Positions 9,148 to 17,767 of a stretch of 64,000 nt of DNA are shown here, one piece after another. The DNA comes from Leptothermofonsia sichuanensis E412 (GTDB lineage Bacteria > Cyanobacteriota > Cyanobacteriia > Leptolyngbyales > Leptolyngbyaceae). The stretch spans positions 620,001 through 684,000 of the forward strand of contig NZ_CP072600.1 of NCBI RefSeq assembly GCF_019891175.1, written 5' to 3'. Numbering within the stretch: the first letter of the stretch is position 1; every line of letters begins with the position of its first letter. Both the position numbers and the translations under genes were made by a program. Under the pieces are notes generated by a model. The model did not search any database. It was not told the DNA's origin and worked only from the letters and a program-made list of their open reading frames with translations.

Positions 9148-9672
9148 CTATGCGAACTCACGAATGAAATCGAAGGGGTCATCCTCCCAGCACGGCTCTG
9201 GCAGTAAATGCAACAGGCGATCGGCAATATCTGCCTCAATCTGGAATATATCTTCTCGCTGGAACAAATCAGAGAGCGCCTTCATATCCTGCTCTCTGAT
9301 CGGTGACAGGGGGGCTGCATGACCACTAAACGACTCAAAGGTAAGGGCAGCATCCGGGGATGCCTTAACATAAGAATTACTCCGTGCCTTTTGTTGCTCT
9401 CCCTGTCTTGCTACTTGCTGTAACGCCTTCAGTTCTGCTGCCGGGTCAGAAGGCGTTACAGGCACAATATAACCTTGTTGACGGGCGACCAATTTTGCCT
9501 TTTGCAACTTTTGCAGCAGGACCCAGTTCTTGTGCAACACTCCAGCTCTAGAAGTTCTGGAAGAAGCAGATGATGCCCCATTTCTGAGCTGCGATGGGGT
9601 ATCCATGCTCTCCAGAGCCAAAGGTTTAGTCAGTCGGGAATGGCACTCATCCCCCGATGAAGGAGTTAACAT
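9148..9672 (-). CDS. Hypothetical protein upstream of dam
   Basis: 174 aa, not recognised. The N-terminal third is Ser/Thr/Ala-rich and low in structure. The middle has a helical, basic stretch (LQKLQKAKLVARQQG) and a Gln-rich segment; the C-terminus is acidic (WEDDPFDFIREFA). No signal peptide or membrane segment. It reads in the same direction as dam, 139 bp upstream, and could share its transcript. There is no Shine-Dalgarno before ATG 9672, so the start is uncertain. It lacks any nuclease motif I can see, so I do not call it the restriction partner of dam. Confidence 0.45.
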   Translation of the reverse strand: MLTPSSGDECHSRLTKPLALESMDTPSQLRNGASSASSRTSRAGVLHKNWVLLQKLQKAKLVARQQGYIVPVTPSDPAAELKALQQVARQGEQQKARSNSYVKASPDAALTFESFSGHAAPLSPIREQDMKALSDLFQREDIFQIEADIADRLLHLLPEPCWEDDPFDFIREFA

Positions 9673-10512
9673 AAAGTTAAAAATAGGAATTTTGTCAGTT
9701 CACCGACCGAACTGGCAGAAGAACGGTCACATCGTTGAAGATCCAGCTCACATTACCTGGCAGATACACACATGGAGAATGGAATTTCGGTAGAGACACC
9801 GGTCTGCCCTTTGATGATTCTGAAGGAACACAGGTAAAGTGAGGTTAAAAAGTTTACTCTCTATCTCTCCATACTGTTTATAGCCGTCACAGTGATTGCG
9901 ACTATCTATATAGCCCTTTTCAAGGGTGTGAGGGACACTGAGAGTGCGGAGCACCCTGCTGTAACTCAGGCTCCCATACCTCACTCAAGTGAGAAATGCT
10001 ATAGCAGGGTAGAGAGTACAGGGCACGGGGGACAGGGAAGGCAGATGACGGGATCAGGGGTTGGGCGTTCTAATGTAGCCTGACCTGAACAACTACCTCT
10101 ATAGCTACCTCCATATAGATGTGGATGATTGGAGTCTTTCATTTCACGGTTGATGGCAGACTGAAAGCTTAACTTCAGTCTATTGTAGAAAAATAGAGAT
10201 TCAGGTAAAGAAACAAACACATTATTCAAAGATTTGGTTCACTTTTTTGCCTCACATCAATGAGGAGGTAGGGGACGAGATGCCTGAGTAGACTCGTAAA
10301 TCTTCTGTTGACAAATCCAGGAAAAGATGCATGGAGAAATTATCCCGTGATCATGCGGTTATGTCTGAGGAGACAGCGGCTTACTCTGGGAAGAAAGTTG
10401 TTCCAGGCCGCCAGTATTTTCTATTGTATAAATTAAAATGAAACATCCCTGATTCAGTTCCAGGCTCTGGCAGGTTAGATTTTTCCAGTTAAGCTTTTAA
10501 CATGGTTTAGTT
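9673..10512. other. 840-bp stretch without a convincing gene
   Basis: Only short overlapping frames occur, none with a ribosome-binding site or recognisable protein. Around 10001-10050 there is a purine-rich 'ACAGGGCACGGGGGACAGGG' low-complexity run of a type seen in other gaps of this window. It presumably holds the divergent promoters of the minus-strand hypothetical gene and the FHA gene. Confidence 0.5.
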
Positions 10513-11292
10513 ATGATCGATTCACAGTCATTGGCTGAATACTCGTACCAGACGATCAAAGCTTCCAGCGATGAGGAGTTGGAACAGCGTTTGGGGCTTT
10601 ACCGGGTATTTCTGAAACTTTATGAGCATCATCGGGGTTTACTGGACGAAATTCTGGATCTGGAAAACACGGATGGCAGAAGCCGTACTGCATTGCGATA
10701 TGTGCAGGGAGTCGTGCAGAGTCACCAGACCCATCTGATCACCAATTTACCGAAAGGCAAGACGCAAATCCTCTGCCAACCGGACTTGACCTGGGTAATT
10801 GGACGCGATCGCAAAGCACCGATTTCAGTTCAGGATAAACGCCTCTCTCGCCGACACGCGGTTCTTCAATATGTTGAAGGGGAAGGATTTTACCTGGTTG
10901 ATCTGGAAAGTACTAATGGTTCGTTTGTGAATGGGGAACCTGTGCGGTACTGCACCCTGCTGAAAGATGGAGACCAGCTTCGTCTGGGCAGTCTGGCATT
11001 TACTTTTTTCGTTGGCAATCGTTCCACCATATCAGACCCCTTACCGTCCGATGTATTGGATCAGGTCAATACCATACGAAGGGCGATCGCTTCTCCGCCT
11101 AAAGACTCTACCGATTCTGGTTACTCAACCCTGCCGGAAGATTGGGATAGTTCGTTGCCGGTGACCACTGGGGAAACCTCAACCTTCCCGGTTACCCCAA
11201 CGCCTGGAGGCAATTTGTTGCCAGAGCTGGCAATTCCTCAAATCAGCACAAACCAGCAGGCGGAAATTTTAGATCGCTTCCTCAAACGGTAA
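10513..11292 (+). CDS. FHA-domain protein
   Basis: 259 aa. A helical N-terminal region (1-80) is followed by a forkhead-associated domain at about 85-168 with the phosphothreonine-binding residues GRD (98-100), SRRH (112-115) and STNGSFVNG. FHA domains bind phosphothreonine peptides, usually downstream of Ser/Thr kinases. The C-terminal 90 residues are Pro/Ser/Thr-rich and probably unstructured, ending in a short helix (QQAEILDRFLKR). No kinase or secretion gene is adjacent. A small membrane protein is encoded convergently 30 bp away. Domain call is sure; the pathway is unknown. Confidence 0.85.
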   Translation: MIDSQSLAEYSYQTIKASSDEELEQRLGLYRVFLKLYEHHRGLLDEILDLENTDGRSRTALRYVQGVVQSHQTHLITNLPKGKTQILCQPDLTWVIGRDRKAPISVQDKRLSRRHAVLQYVEGEGFYLVDLESTNGSFVNGEPVRYCTLLKDGDQLRLGSLAFTFFVGNRSTISDPLPSDVLDQVNTIRRAIASPPKDSTDSGYSTLPEDWDSSLPVTTGETSTFPVTPTPGGNLLPELAIPQISTNQQAEILDRFLKR

Positions 11293-11322
11293 AAGCTTGA
11301 ATCCGCAAAAGGTTCAGCGCCT

Positions 11323-11625
11323 TCAATGCCCAACGCTGACCACGTAAAAGCTGACACCAGACAGGAGCAATCCCAGAGAAACCAGGGCGGTGAGACGAAC
11401 CTGGTGCGTCCAGGGGGAAGGAGAAACCCACTCCCTCGCCAGAATGGAGGCGATCGCACCTATGATGTAGCTCAGGCACAATACCAGGTATTGCCAGTTC
11501 TGCAAAATCAGCCAGGCGAAACACAGGATCAAACTTAACAGTAGCATCACCCCCTCAACCAACTGAGGGGGATTTTGGTGCCAGACTGCCATCAGATTGT
11601 GCTGCCAGCGTTGCCACAGTCTCAT
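11323..11625 (-). CDS. Small membrane protein, hypothetical
   Basis: 100 aa with three hydrophobic segments: about residues 24-40 (VEGVMLLLSLILCFAWL), 45-64 (YLVLCLSYIIGAIASIL) and 78-97 (LTALVSLGLLLSGVSFYVV). A strong Shine-Dalgarno (AAGGAGGTG on the minus strand, about 11632-11640) precedes ATG 11625, supporting a real gene despite its size. I do not recognise a family. It lies convergent to the FHA gene. Confidence 0.65.
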   Translation of the reverse strand: MRLWQRWQHNLMAVWHQNPPQLVEGVMLLLSLILCFAWLILQNWQYLVLCLSYIIGAIASILAREWVSPSPWTHQVRLTALVSLGLLLSGVSFYVVSVGH

Positions 11626-12073
11626 GATTTCTTCACCTCCTTAGGGAGTAGGAATAGAGATTTTATAACCCGAAACTTCCCTTCCCTTTGAATATAACGA
11701 TCCTATCTGGATTGTGAGAAAGGAGGCGTTGCTGGAAAGCAATATGAATCGAAACGCAGTTTCGAGCGTATAGCACCTTTTTCATATCCGGAATCAGCAA
11801 CCCCAGAAAGGATTCCCCAGGAATCCTTTCTCACAAAGCCTCTCACTCTCACAACTGATTTAGGACTGCCATATCGTTATCGTTCATTGAGTTGAGAATG
11901 GCTGCAACCAGGACTTCACTAAATCTTTACATAAAAAGTAAATTATGAATTTCCTGAAAAGAGTTGAGTCAGTGTTCCCACGGAGACTATTCCTGCCTGG
12001 GCGGTTGGGACTATAGTTATCCAGGGTGAGGTTAAGTGTTTATACGGTTCTAACCTCAGACCTTGGAGAAACC
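11626..12073. other. Gap with a family D repeat and the sugar-transferase promoter region
   Basis: A family D copy lies at 11725-11804 (GGCGTTGCTGGAAAG ... ATCAGCAACCCC). The rest (11805-12073) is A/T-rich with no ORF and probably includes the promoter of the sugar transferase. TTGGAG at 12063-12068 precedes its ATG. Confidence 0.55.
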
Positions 12074-12748
12074 ATGCAGTCTGCTCTACCAATGACAGTC
12101 AGTGATTTTTCTGCTCCTATTTCACCGAATGTAGACGTGCCTCACCCTTCAGCATCCTCCTTTTGCAAGCGGGTCTTGGATATTGTGGGTAGTCTGCTGG
12201 GTCTGACGATACTCGGGATCTTATTTTTACCGATCGCGATCGCCATCAAGCTTGACAGCCCTGGTCCAGTCCTGTACTGCCAGGAGCGCTATGGGCTGAT
12301 GGGGCGACCATTCCGTATTTACAAATTTCGTTCGATGGTGGAAAATGCGGATTTGCTGAAAGCCCAGATTACAAATGAAGCAAAAGGGCTGATCTTCAAA
12401 AATGAATCGGATCCGCGCATCACTCGTGTTGGTAAGTTTCTGCGGCGTACCAGTTTAGATGAGTTTCCCCAGTTCTGGAATGTTCTGTTGGGTGAGATGA
12501 GTCTGGTGGGAACAAGACCCCCGACCGCTGATGAGGTGTCTCGCTATGAAGCGCACCATTGGCAGCGCCTCCGAGTCAAGCCGGGTCTGACGGGGGAGTG
12601 GCAGGTAAATGGGCGATCGCAGATTAAAGATTTTGAAGATGTCGTCAGGCTGGATTTGCAATATCAGGACCAATGGCATCCGCTTTACGATCTGGTGCTC
12701 ATCTTTCGGACTGTGTATGTGATCTTTGCCAAAGTAGGTGCCTACTAG
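12074..12748 (+). CDS. Bacterial sugar transferase (undecaprenyl-phosphate glycosyl-1-phosphate transferase)
   Basis: 224 aa from ATG 12074 (TTGGAG 5 nt upstream; the frame is open from a GTG at 12026). The protein is the short catalytic form of the WbaP/ExoY/PssY family that starts exopolysaccharide repeat units by moving a sugar-1-phosphate to undecaprenyl phosphate. Seen: an N-terminal re-entrant membrane segment (VLDIVGSLLGLTILGILFLP), then KLDSPGPVLYCQERYG, FRIYKFRSM, LRRTSLDEFPQFWNVLLGEM, GTRPP and KPGLTGEWQVNGR. All family hallmarks are intact and it ends in the common GAY terminus. The stop codon is the TAG at the edge of a MITE. It sits 21 kb from the polysaccharide cluster but may prime it. 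Confidence 0.9.
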   Translation: MQSALPMTVSDFSAPISPNVDVPHPSASSFCKRVLDIVGSLLGLTILGILFLPIAIAIKLDSPGPVLYCQERYGLMGRPFRIYKFRSMVENADLLKAQITNEAKGLIFKNESDPRITRVGKFLRRTSLDEFPQFWNVLLGEMSLVGTRPPTADEVSRYEAHHWQRLRVKPGLTGEWQVNGRSQIKDFEDVVRLDLQYQDQWHPLYDLVLIFRTVYVIFAKVGAY

Positions 12749-12854
12749 TGTTCCGTCAGGAAAATTTTGACGGGTCTGCGACCCGTCAAAATTTAACTTC
12801 AATCAGCCTTTCAGTATTCAGTTACCTGTCAAATTTAATTTGACAGACCGCTAG
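12745..12854. repeat. MITE family C, full copy (~108 bp)
   Basis: Bounded by CTAG at both sides. The left end reads CTAGTGTTCCGTCAGGAAAA and the right end, complemented, CTAGCGGTCTGTCAAATTAA; between them are two palindromic blocks. It is nearly identical to 18984-19092. The ends resemble the terminal repeats of the IS630 element at 17768-18987. It is inserted exactly at the stop codon of the sugar transferase. Confidence 0.8.
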
Positions 12855-13566
12855 TAGAGGAAGGGAGAGGGCGGAAGGCAGAAGGCAGAAGGTAGAAGGC
12901 AGTACCGGCATGAGCTGCGCTCAACTCTAATGATGAAAGTGAGACTTTTTACTTAGTGCATTGCAGCAGAAGGTTTTCACCACAAAGGCACGAAGGGACA
13001 CAAAGTTTCTTAAGGCCTATCCGAAAACTTCCTCAGTCTGGAGTTGAGCTTTGTCCATTGGGGCTTTTCGTGCGCTTTGTATCTTTGTGGTTCAACCTGA
13101 AACTGGCGAGTTATTTTCGGCGATCTGCACTGGAAGGCAAAAGATAATCCTGGACGTATCAGGGCTGCCATATAACCTGAAGCTTCCCCACAGACACAGA
13201 GGGCTTCAGGGAATAGCGCGGTGTTCTCTGTGCCTCTGTGGTAGAGTTCGCAACTTTCAATTTATCGAATTCGGTTTATTCAATCCCCGCTCCTTACCTG
13301 AATGGCGGGGTCAAAGTAGCCTGCATATGTTCACAGGGGCAGGATTTACTTCTGTCCAGAGTGCAGGAATTCATCGGAGCCTGATTTCAGACAACGCTCT
13401 TTTGTAAAACCTTCATTTGTAAAGCCTTCATTTGCCCGGCTGGGTTTAATCCACTAAACCCTTTGCTGTACGGCGGTTTGATGTCGAGATCTGCCTTTAT
13501 AAGGCGATCGCGCTTCAGCCAGATTTCGTCTGCCTTAATTTTTTCGATCTTAAGGATGCAAACACC
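12749..13566. other. 818-bp repeat-filled gap
   Basis: After the MITE there is a 7-bp tandem run (GGCAGAA/GGTAGAA, about 12870-12902). A nested family B/A repeat follows at about 12956-13140, with family A inverted at 13014-13072. Next is an inverted pair around 13187-13245 (CACAGACACAGAGGGC ... GTGCCTCTGTGGT). From 13250 to 13550 nothing is recognised. AAGGA just before 13560 serves the next gene. Confidence 0.6.
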
Positions 13567-15816
13567 ATGCCAGCAGAAGTCTATCTTGGCCCCTTAGGGA
13601 CAACCCGAACAATCAATAACTTTGTGGGCGGGAATGATTCCAGCGATACCTTTGCCTTCAGCCTCAGTTCCTCCCAAAACGTCAATTTATCCCTGACCGG
13701 ATTGAGTGCCAACGCAGACTTGCGGCTTTTTCGGGCCAGAAGTAGTGGCGGTTTTCTGGAGCCGATCGAAGAAGTTGCCCGGTCTGAGCGCAGTTCCAAT
13801 CAAAGTGAATCGATTGATCGGGTTCTGGGACCAGGAATTTACATTGCAGAGGTCTATCAGTTCAGTGGCAACACAAACTACACATTGCAAATTTCTCCAA
13901 ACCCTTCAACTACAGACTTACTCAATATTGGTCCCCTCCACGGTGCCCAGGTATTTTCAGGGTTTGTGGGAAACACCAACCAGTCTGATACCTACCGATT
14001 CAATTTAACCACGACCAGCCATCTGGATTTGGCTCTGACTGGAATGTCCGGTGATGCCGATCTTCGGATCGCTTTCGATCGCAATGGCAATGGGGTCATT
14101 GATCCAGGGGAAACCATTGCGTCCTCCATTCGAGCATCCAACGCGGATGAGTCCATTCGGTTGCAATCCTTAGCTGCGGGAACTTACCTGGCTGAGGTTT
14201 ACCGATTTAATAACCACAATACCCATTACCGATTGGGACTATCGACGACAGCCGCCAATGCTCCCCAGTCTGGTGTGGATTTGATTGGGCAATTTGGAAC
14301 CATTCAACTCCCGGATGTCCGCAATGCCGATAGTACAGGACAGGTGCAGTTTTTTGTTTCCAATCAGGGTTCCCGAATTGGCAGCGGACCGATTACTGTC
14401 AGTCTCTATGCCTCAACTAATCCAACCTATGACAGCAATGATGAACTGCTGGCAACTCAGCGCCTGAATTTAAACCTATTGCCGGGGCAATCCCAGCGGT
14501 ATAGTTTTAGTTTCGATGCCCCAACCGTTGTGGCCCCAGGGTCTTACTATCTGATTGCCCGCATTGATTCCTACAATGCGATCGCCGAAACCAACGAACA
14601 AAACAATATTGTCAGTACCCATGTTTCTGCCCCTGGAACGGATGTGGTGCTGGATTGGAATGCCACCCTGCTGAATGCGATTCAGGCTGATGGCACGGCT
14701 CCACCACTGGCAGCCCGCAATCAGGCGATCGTCCAGGCAGCCGTTTTTGATGCGGTGAATGCGATCGTCCGCCAGTACGGCAGCTATTCCGTCACCATTA
14801 ACCCCAGTTTTGCGTTTGGTGCTTCCGCTGAAGCCGCTGCCGCTGCTGCTGCCCATCGAGCACTGTCTGTCCTCTACCCTAACCAGACAGCGGTTTTTGA
14901 TGCTCAACTTCAGCGATCGCTGGCAGACATTCCCGATGGTTTCGCCGAAACCAGAGGAGTTGAGATTGGGCGATTTGTTGCCGATCAAATTCTGGCATTG
15001 CGATCAAATGATGGTTCAAGTTCTGCCCAGGTAATTTACACTCCCGGCACCACCCCTGGCAGCTACCAGCCCACCCATTCTAATAATTTCGTTTTGTTAC
15101 CTAACTGGGGGCGGGTGACACCCTTTGCCATTCCTGGTCCACTTGCTGTTGGGTTGGATGGACCACCCATCTATGGCAGCAATCAATATGCCATCGAACT
15201 GAATCAGGTGCAGGCGTTAGGCGGCATTAACAGTTTCGTGCGCACGGCTGACCAGACTGAAACCGCTATCTTCTGGGCATACGATCGCCCCGATACCTTC
15301 AGACCGCCCGGACAGTGGAACCAGATTGCCCAGAACATTGCCCTCCAGGAAGGCACCTCTTTAATTGACAACGCTCGCTTATTCGCCTTGCTCAATATCG
15401 CCCAGGCAGATGCCAGTATCACCGCCTGGGAAGCCAAATTCCGTTACAACCAACTGCGTCCCGTCACCGCGATTCACCGGGCAAACCAGGATGGCAACTC
15501 ACAAACCGTTGCAAACCCAGACTGGCAACCTCTGTTACCCACCCCACCTTTTCCAGACTATGTTTCTGGGCATTCTGCCTTTGGTGCCGCTGCGGCTGGA
15601 GTCCTCGCCTATTTCTTTGGCGACAACTACCAGTTCAGCATCACTTCCCAGGAAATCCCAGGGGTATACCGTTCCTTTGATAGTTTCTGGCGGGCCGCAG
15701 AAGAGAATGGCATCAGCCGGATTGTGGGTGGAATTCACGTCCAGTCTGCCAATGAAGATGGGCTGTTGACCGGCTATACCGTAGCCAACTACGTCGTTCA
15801 AAATCTCTTAGTTTAA
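13567..15816 (+). CDS. Vanadium-haloperoxidase/PAP2-like protein with pre-peptidase and CARDB domains
   Basis: 749 aa. Two pre-peptidase C-terminal (PPC)-type beta domains occupy about residues 5-115 and 120-230, with SDTF/SDTY and GTYLAEVY signatures. A CARDB-like adhesion domain follows at 235-350. The last ~390 residues resemble vanadium-dependent haloperoxidases/PAP2 phosphatases. Vanadate/phosphate-binding residues are visible in KFRYNQLRPVTAI (about 624-636), YVSGHSAFG (about 665-673) and GGIHVQSANEDG (about 721-732). No classical signal peptide, though PPC domains usually occur in exported proteins. Start ATG 13567 has AAGGA upstream. Whether it oxidises halides or removes phosphate cannot be told from sequence. 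Confidence 0.8.
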   Translation: MPAEVYLGPLGTTRTINNFVGGNDSSDTFAFSLSSSQNVNLSLTGLSANADLRLFRARSSGGFLEPIEEVARSERSSNQSESIDRVLGPGIYIAEVYQFSGNTNYTLQISPNPSTTDLLNIGPLHGAQVFSGFVGNTNQSDTYRFNLTTTSHLDLALTGMSGDADLRIAFDRNGNGVIDPGETIASSIRASNADESIRLQSLAAGTYLAEVYRFNNHNTHYRLGLSTTAANAPQSGVDLIGQFGTIQLPDVRNADSTGQVQFFVSNQGSRIGSGPITVSLYASTNPTYDSNDELLATQRLNLNLLPGQSQRYSFSFDAPTVVAPGSYYLIARIDSYNAIAETNEQNNIVSTHVSAPGTDVVLDWNATLLNAIQADGTAPPLAARNQAIVQAAVFDAVNAIVRQYGSYSVTINPSFAFGASAEAAAAAAAHRALSVLYPNQTAVFDAQLQRSLADIPDGFAETRGVEIGRFVADQILALRSNDGSSSAQVIYTPGTTPGSYQPTHSNNFVLLPNWGRVTPFAIPGPLAVGLDGPPIYGSNQYAIELNQVQALGGINSFVRTADQTETAIFWAYDRPDTFRPPGQWNQIAQNIALQEGTSLIDNARLFALLNIAQADASITAWEAKFRYNQLRPVTAIHRANQDGNSQTVANPDWQPLLPTPPFPDYVSGHSAFGAAAAGVLAYFFGDNYQFSITSQEIPGVYRSFDSFWRAAEENGISRIVGGIHVQSANEDGLLTGYTVANYVVQNLLV

Positions 15817-16111
15817 GTGTTGGGGAGAGAGGGGTGAGGGGTGAGGGGTGAGGAGTGAGGAGTGAGGAGTGAGGGGTGAGAAGTGAGGAGTGAAGAGTGG
15901 TTGGGTTGCCAATTCATAGGGCTATTCAGTACTACCCAATGCTTCACCTCCTTTTCTCTTCTCCCCGGCGTTGCGAATCTGGGTATGAATTAGAGCGTGT
16001 ATGAATTGAAACTTTGTTCCAATCCATACGGCTATTCAGCAGCGCCTTCTCTTCTCCCCCTTCCCTTTTCACTCTGACCTCCCTATCCCAATGCATCAAT
16101 AGCCTAATGCA
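15817..16111. repeat. Heptamer tandem repeat plus family D copy
   Basis: At 15830-15899 about ten imperfect copies of a 7-bp unit (GGGTGAG/GAGTGAG) follow the gene directly, a short tandemly repeated repeat of cyanobacterial type. A family D element lies at 15967-16047 (GGCGTTGCGAATCTGGG ... TTCAGCAGCGCC), with a further fragment near 15905-15935. No gene. Confidence 0.7.
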
Positions 16112-17659
16112 TCAATAGTTGTGCAGAAAATCAAATTTCTGAGTTGGGGGAGGTGGAATAGGCAGGAAGGATTGGGGAGGTGAGATAGCCGCAACTCTGG
16201 CAGGAACTTGGGCGGTTTGCATGGCCTGAACCAGCATGGTCTGAGCCGTTTCCAGTTGAAGACCAGGATCGATCGCCAGCCAACCACTATCCGTCATCTG
16301 ATGCAGTTCAAAGTGGAGGTGAGGTCCGGTGGACAGCCCCGTAGTGCCCACTCGACCAATCAGGCTACCCTGCTCAATGACATCGCCGGGCTTGACGAAA
16401 ATTTCTGAGAGGTGAGCATAGAGAGTCTGGGTAGAGTTGGGGTGGGTGAGGATAATGGTCATCCCGTATCCCCCCATCCAGTCGGCAACTTCGACTCTGC
16501 CAGAGAAGGCCGCAACCACAGGGGTACCGATCGCAGCCGCCAGGTCAATTCCCCGATGGAAGCGGCGATCGCCTGAGATTGGGTGAACTCGCCAGCCAAA
16601 GCCAGAGGTTAGCTGGGCAGGAAATGGTAGCGGAAATGCCAGACGAAGGTTGCCATTCCCCAATGGCCATCCCAGTTGACTTAACCGAAGATTACTGCCC
16701 AGGGTTGGACCAGGCATCCCATAGGTAGGGTAGGTAGGATAGGTAGGGTAGGCAGGGGCTGCTTGCGCAGTGGGCTGACTTTGACGCAATCGGGTGGTTG
16801 GAATCGGCAACTCTGGTCTGGATGGCTGGGCGACAGGCTGCCTTTTTGCCAAACTATCAATCTGGGTTTTCAGCACTGTTTGCTCCTCCAGGGTCAAAAC
16901 CAGGTCTTTTGCGGTTAACCGTGCCTGCTCAATTTGCCCGGCCTCTGCCTGCCTGATTGCGATCGCCTTCAGATTTTGCCGCATCCGTTCCTCTTTCATC
17001 GGCTTTTCTCTGGCAACAATTTCTGCCAGTTTTTGGTCGAGAAGCTTGAGTCGTTCTGCTTTAGCAGCTTCAATCGCCCGCAGCCTGACATCGTCCGTCC
17101 GGAGTGTAGCGGCTGGCACTGACTGGGACTGTTCCTGCTCAGACAATGATTGTTCAGGTGACGATGATTGTTCAGGTTTGCCAGAACTGGCAGTCGTTGG
17201 CGGGACAGAGGTTTTGGGAACTGGCCGGGCAATTGTCTGGGTTGCTTTCTGACTCAGGTTGCTGATCGCCCTGGCGGGTTTCACCTGGGCTGCTTTTGAT
17301 GGGGGCAATTGGCTGGCAACTGCATTTTGGGGTGGACGGGTTGCAGGTGTGCTGGCAGTCTGCCTGAGGGGGGTGACTGGAGACTGCACTGAAGGCTGCA
17401 CTGGTTGAAGTGTGTCCGTCTGCCTGGGCGAAACAGCCGTTGTGGCGGGCTTTGTTCCCATCAGTGAAAGTGCAGCAGGCGATCGCAGCGTTGACGCTTC
17501 CGAAGGAATGGACTCTGGAACGCTGACGGTAGGCTTTGGCAACGGGGGAGAAACGGCCTGCTGGGGTACGGACTGTTCCACAGGGGGAGGTTCGACCCTG
17601 GCAGATTCAGCCAGTTGAGATGCCTGGGGGGGAAGGGCAGAAAGAAGTACGTCTATCAT
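16112..17659 (-). CDS. M23-family metallopeptidase (LytM domain), possibly N-terminally truncated
   Basis: 515 aa. The first ~200 residues are Pro/Ser/Ala/Thr-rich linker, then a basic helical segment with many Lys/Glu/Ala (about 190-270), a YPTYPTYPT tract, and a C-terminal LytM domain. In it the zinc ligands and motif residues are HRGIDLAAAIGTPV, YGMTIILTH, YAHLSE and TGPHLHFEL. Such enzymes cut peptidoglycan cross-links or activate amidases at division. The predicted start lacks the signal peptide or membrane anchor expected of the family. An in-frame TGA lies 12 codons before the ATG and an IS630 copy begins ~110 bp upstream, so loss of the original N-terminus is plausible. Catalytic part sure; function of this form doubtful. 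Confidence 0.8.
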   Translation of the reverse strand: MIDVLLSALPPQASQLAESARVEPPPVEQSVPQQAVSPPLPKPTVSVPESIPSEASTLRSPAALSLMGTKPATTAVSPRQTDTLQPVQPSVQSPVTPLRQTASTPATRPPQNAVASQLPPSKAAQVKPARAISNLSQKATQTIARPVPKTSVPPTTASSGKPEQSSSPEQSLSEQEQSQSVPAATLRTDDVRLRAIEAAKAERLKLLDQKLAEIVAREKPMKEERMRQNLKAIAIRQAEAGQIEQARLTAKDLVLTLEEQTVLKTQIDSLAKRQPVAQPSRPELPIPTTRLRQSQPTAQAAPAYPTYPTYPTYGMPGPTLGSNLRLSQLGWPLGNGNLRLAFPLPFPAQLTSGFGWRVHPISGDRRFHRGIDLAAAIGTPVVAAFSGRVEVADWMGGYGMTIILTHPNSTQTLYAHLSEIFVKPGDVIEQGSLIGRVGTTGLSTGPHLHFELHQMTDSGWLAIDPGLQLETAQTMLVQAMQTAQVPARVAAISPPQSFLPIPPPPTQKFDFLHNY

Positions 17660-17767
17660 GCAAAAAAGCCGTTGCCAAAGGACACAGTGATTTCATTCCA
17701 ATTGTCTGGCAGTGTGTCAGGAAGCTTTGCCATCATTACCAGATTTTTATGAATGTGAAGATAGCAA

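Noticed and set aside
9148-9672. Restriction endonuclease partner for the Dam-like enzyme
   Set aside because: The protein has no PD-(D/E)XK, HNH or GIY-YIG-like motif and is partly low-complexity; it is listed only as hypothetical.
9999-10229. Small minus-strand gene (76 codons) in the 840-bp gap
   Set aside because: No ribosome-binding site, no family resemblance, Pro/Cys-rich end read from a low-complexity repeat.
12858-12902. Rho-independent terminator after the sugar transferase
   Set aside because: The sequence is a tandem heptamer without stem and T-run; the palindromes in the preceding MITE are better terminator candidates.
15830-15899. CRISPR array
   Set aside because: Units are 7 bp without spacers and there are no cas genes; it is a simple tandem repeat. 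No CRISPR was seen elsewhere.
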